Assembly (NCBI RefSeq): GCF_023822005.2
Contig: NZ_CP098806.1
Location: 1,488,001-1,552,000, forward strand
Direction of reading: 5' to 3'
DNA length: 64,000 nucleotides
From: Dyadobacter fanqingshengii
GTDB taxonomy: Bacteria; Bacteroidota; Bacteroidia; Cytophagales; Spirosomataceae
Positions 61,949-64,000 of this stretch are shown piece after piece (the stretch's first letter is position 1; every line of letters starts with the position of its first letter). Under the pieces are notes generated by a model. The model saw only the letters and a list, made by a program, of their open reading frames with translations, was not told the DNA's origin and did no database searches. Position numbers and translations under genes: made by a program.

Positions 61949-64000
61949 ATGTTAAAACCTCTTTCCATTTGCATTGCTGCGTCAGCGCTATTTCTGGTTG
62001 CTATTCAGCAGAAAGAATTTGTAAACAAACCGGCAGAAGACACCGAATGGCCTGAGTATCTGGGCGGTCCGGACCGCAATCATTATTCCCCGCTCACGCA
62101 AATCAACAGAGAGAATTTGGGCAAGCTGAAAGTGGCCTGGACATATGCAATGCCCGATTCAGGACAAACACAAATGAATCCGATCATTGTGAATGGCGTT
62201 TTATACGGTGTAACCAACACCGTTCAGGCTTTCGCACTGGACGCTGCAACAGGCAAGCAAATCTGGATTTTTGGAGATAAATCAAAAAACGGGTCTAACA
62301 CGAGCCGCGGCGTCACATACTGGACGGATGGAGAGGACAAGCGCATTATGCACGCCATGGGCTCTTTCCTGTACGCATTGGATGCAAAAACGGGCAAACC
62401 CATCGAATCTTTTGGTGATCATGGAAAAATAGACCTGCGAACCGGCCTACCCGATGTCGCGAAGGACAAATACCTGGTTTCCAACACGCCCGGGACCATA
62501 TTTGAGGATCTGATCGTTATGCCGATCCGGCTTTCGGAAGACTCGGATGCGGCTCCCGGCGACCTGCGCGCATTCAATGTGCGAACGGGAAAGCTTGTCT
62601 GGACCTTCCACACGATTCCCTATCCGGGCGAGTTCGGATATGAAACATTCCCTCCGGATGCTTACAAAAACACATTCACAGGCGCTGCTAACAACTGGGC
62701 CGGAACGGCAATAGATCGCAAGCGCGGGATTTTGTTTGTGCCTACCGGCTCTGCGGGATATGATTTTTATGGTGGAAAAAGAAAGGGCGCCAACCTATTT
62801 GCCAACTGCCTCATTGCCCTCGACGCCAGAACGGGCAAGCGTTTGTGGCACTATCAAACCATGCACCACGATATGTGGGACCGCGATTTGCCGGCGCCGC
62901 CTAATCTGATCACGGTTACGCAAAAAGGTCCGGACGGCCAACCCCAGCGAATTGATGCCGTCGCGCAGGTCAGCAAGCAGGGTTATGTGTTCATTTTCGA
63001 TCGCGTTACCGGCAAACCATTGTTTCCCATCAAAGAAGTGACCGCACCAAAAGACGCGTTACCGGGCGAATTTCCTTGGCCCACGCAGCCCGTCCCTACC
63101 AAGCCGGCGTCCTACGCCAGGCAAGCGTACACCCTGACCGAGAAAGACATAAGCCGCTACGCGCCGGATCACGACTCGCTTGTGATCAAATTTAAGGGTT
63201 ACAAGAAAGCATTGTTTGCAGCGCCCAGCAAAGAAGGCACCGTGATCATGCCTGGATTTGACGGGGGCGCAGAATGGGGCGGCGCCGCTGCTGATCCTGA
63301 GGATGGCATTTTATATGTCAACAGCAATGAAATGGCGTGGATACTTACCATGAAAGACACCCCAAAAGCCAGCGAAATGTCAAACCTCAGCCCGGGAGAA
63401 AAGGTTTACACCACTTATTGCGTCACCTGCCACGGCCCGCAGCGGAAAGGAAATGCCAAAAGCGGTTACCCCTCGCTGGTTGACATCGGCGCACGCCGCG
63501 ACCGCGCCTTTGTAAGCCAGATCATTACATCCGGCAAAGGCATGATGCCAGGCTTTACAATGCTTACCGCAGAAGAAAAGCAATCGCTCGTCTCATTCCT
63601 ATTTGGAGATGAGAAAGTGGAAGCTGCATCCAATGCGACGGCCTCCAAGAAAACTTATCTGCCTTATCAAAGCACGGGTTACAACAAATTTCTCGACGCG
63701 AATGGTCTTCCGGCCATTGCTCCGCCCTGGGGGACATTGAATGCCATTAACCTCAATACGGGCGATTTTCTTTGGAGGATTCCTTTTGGTGAAGTGGAGT
63801 CTTTAAAAAAACAGGGTGTTCCAACTACGGGAACAGAAAACTACGGCGGGCCGGTGGTAACGGCGAGCGGTTTGCTCTTCATTGCCGCGACCAAAGACGG
63901 GAAATTCAGGGTTTTTGATAAGAAAAATGGCAAGCTTCTTTGGGAAACAATGCTGCCGGCCGCTGGATTTGCCACGCCTTCAACTTATGCCGTGAACGGG
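61949..64000 (+). CDS. PQQ-dependent dehydrogenase with inserted cytochrome c domain, 3' end outside window
   Basis: 684 codons from ATG 61949 to the window edge, all in one open frame. A signal-like N-terminus (MLKPLSICIAASALFLVAIQ) is followed by the quinoprotein beta-propeller: 'WPEYLGGPDRNHYSPLTQIN', 'TNTVQAFALDAATGKQIW', 'YQTMHHDMWDRDLPAPPNLI' and 'MPGFDGGAEWGGAAADPEDG'. Between propeller blades, near residues 480-560, sits a cytochrome c domain with the haem motif CVTCH (in 'VYTTYCVTCHGPQRKGN') and a later Met ('GMMPGFTMLT'). After it the propeller resumes ('NAINLNTGDFLWRIPFGE'). The enzyme oxidises an alcohol or sugar in the periplasm and passes electrons through its own haem to the respiratory chain. 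Substrate unknown. Confidence 0.93.
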   Translation, partial: MLKPLSICIAASALFLVAIQQKEFVNKPAEDTEWPEYLGGPDRNHYSPLTQINRENLGKLKVAWTYAMPDSGQTQMNPIIVNGVLYGVTNTVQAFALDAATGKQIWIFGDKSKNGSNTSRGVTYWTDGEDKRIMHAMGSFLYALDAKTGKPIESFGDHGKIDLRTGLPDVAKDKYLVSNTPGTIFEDLIVMPIRLSEDSDAAPGDLRAFNVRTGKLVWTFHTIPYPGEFGYETFPPDAYKNTFTGAANNWAGTAIDRKRGILFVPTGSAGYDFYGGKRKGANLFANCLIALDARTGKRLWHYQTMHHDMWDRDLPAPPNLITVTQKGPDGQPQRIDAVAQVSKQGYVFIFDRVTGKPLFPIKEVTAPKDALPGEFPWPTQPVPTKPASYARQAYTLTEKDISRYAPDHDSLVIKFKGYKKALFAAPSKEGTVIMPGFDGGAEWGGAAADPEDGILYVNSNEMAWILTMKDTPKASEMSNLSPGEKVYTTYCVTCHGPQRKGNAKSGYPSLVDIGARRDRAFVSQIITSGKGMMPGFTMLTAEEKQSLVSFLFGDEKVEAASNATASKKTYLPYQSTGYNKFLDANGLPAIAPPWGTLNAINLNTGDFLWRIPFGEVESLKKQGVPTTGTENYGGPVVTASGLLFIAATKDGKFRVFDKKNGKLLWETMLPAAGFATPSTYAVNG

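Overview
The window looks like chromosomal DNA of a Bacteroidota member of the order Cytophagales; gene content is most like Dyadobacter and relatives, but that genus call is inference. The support is a SusC/SusD pair, a secreted protease ending in a type IX secretion sorting domain, lipoproteins with loose Bacteroidota-type lipoboxes, and several promoters that fit the Bacteroidota pattern (TTTG near -33, TAnnTTTG near -7). I see no rRNA or tRNA gene, no CRISPR array, no insertion sequence and no prophage.

Layout. 1-2.1 kb: the end of a DKNYV-type lipoprotein gene and an AT-rich glycosyltransferase gene broken by an internal deletion. 2.1-6.3 kb (minus strand): TPR protein and gyrA. 6.6-10.6 kb: a four-gene operon (GntP-family permease, RidA-like protein, D-threonine aldolase/D-serine dehydratase-like PLP enzyme, M19 dipeptidase) that reads as a D-amino-acid or D-dipeptide use pathway. 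11-14.5 kb (minus): fused trehalose-6-phosphate synthase/phosphatase, Crp-type regulator and DinB-like protein. 14.6-14.9 kb: a candidate structured non-coding RNA with its own terminator. 14.9-17 kb: TPR/LuxR-type regulator and a small membrane protein. 17-23.2 kb (minus): tetR-tolC-adaptor-RND efflux operon with a 13-bp palindrome that is probably the TetR operator.

23.4-36.2 kb is a mixed run of small accessory functions: DinB-like proteins (four in the window, one fused to an AHSA1 domain), a Thr/Gln-rich secreted protein, an MFS exporter, a VOC protein, a six-hairpin glycosidase lipoprotein with a large inverted repeat in its leader, a GlxA-type regulator, SRPBCC proteins, a redoxin, an esterase and a GMC oxidoreductase. 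36.2-42.6 kb: KTSC and SYLF proteins, Dps, cytochrome P450, CPA1 antiporter, and a 5'-nucleotidase split into two exported proteins. 42.7-48 kb (minus): SusD and SusC, the latter with an unusual Pro/Ala/Thr-rich segment. 48.3-53.4 kb: an unknown cytosolic protein, an M43 protease, DNA polymerase IV and a DACNV/DAC-type putative cyclic-dinucleotide synthase. 54.1-59.8 kb: a surface-glycan cluster (three glycosyltransferase-type proteins, an MsbA-like ABC exporter, a DUF5672 protein) with a tandem/inverted repeat between its convergent ends. 60-64 kb: sialate O-acetylesterase and a PQQ dehydrogenase with an inserted cytochrome c domain, running off the window.

Most of the window is ordinary Cytophagales housekeeping and envelope biology. 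The items I consider most worth a second look are the candidate ncRNA at 14.63-14.86 kb, the DAC-domain protein at 52.2-53.4 kb, the leader inverted repeat at 27.14-27.20 kb, the SusC N-terminal segment, the repeat block at 58.86-58.95 kb, and the deletion scar in the first glycosyltransferase.
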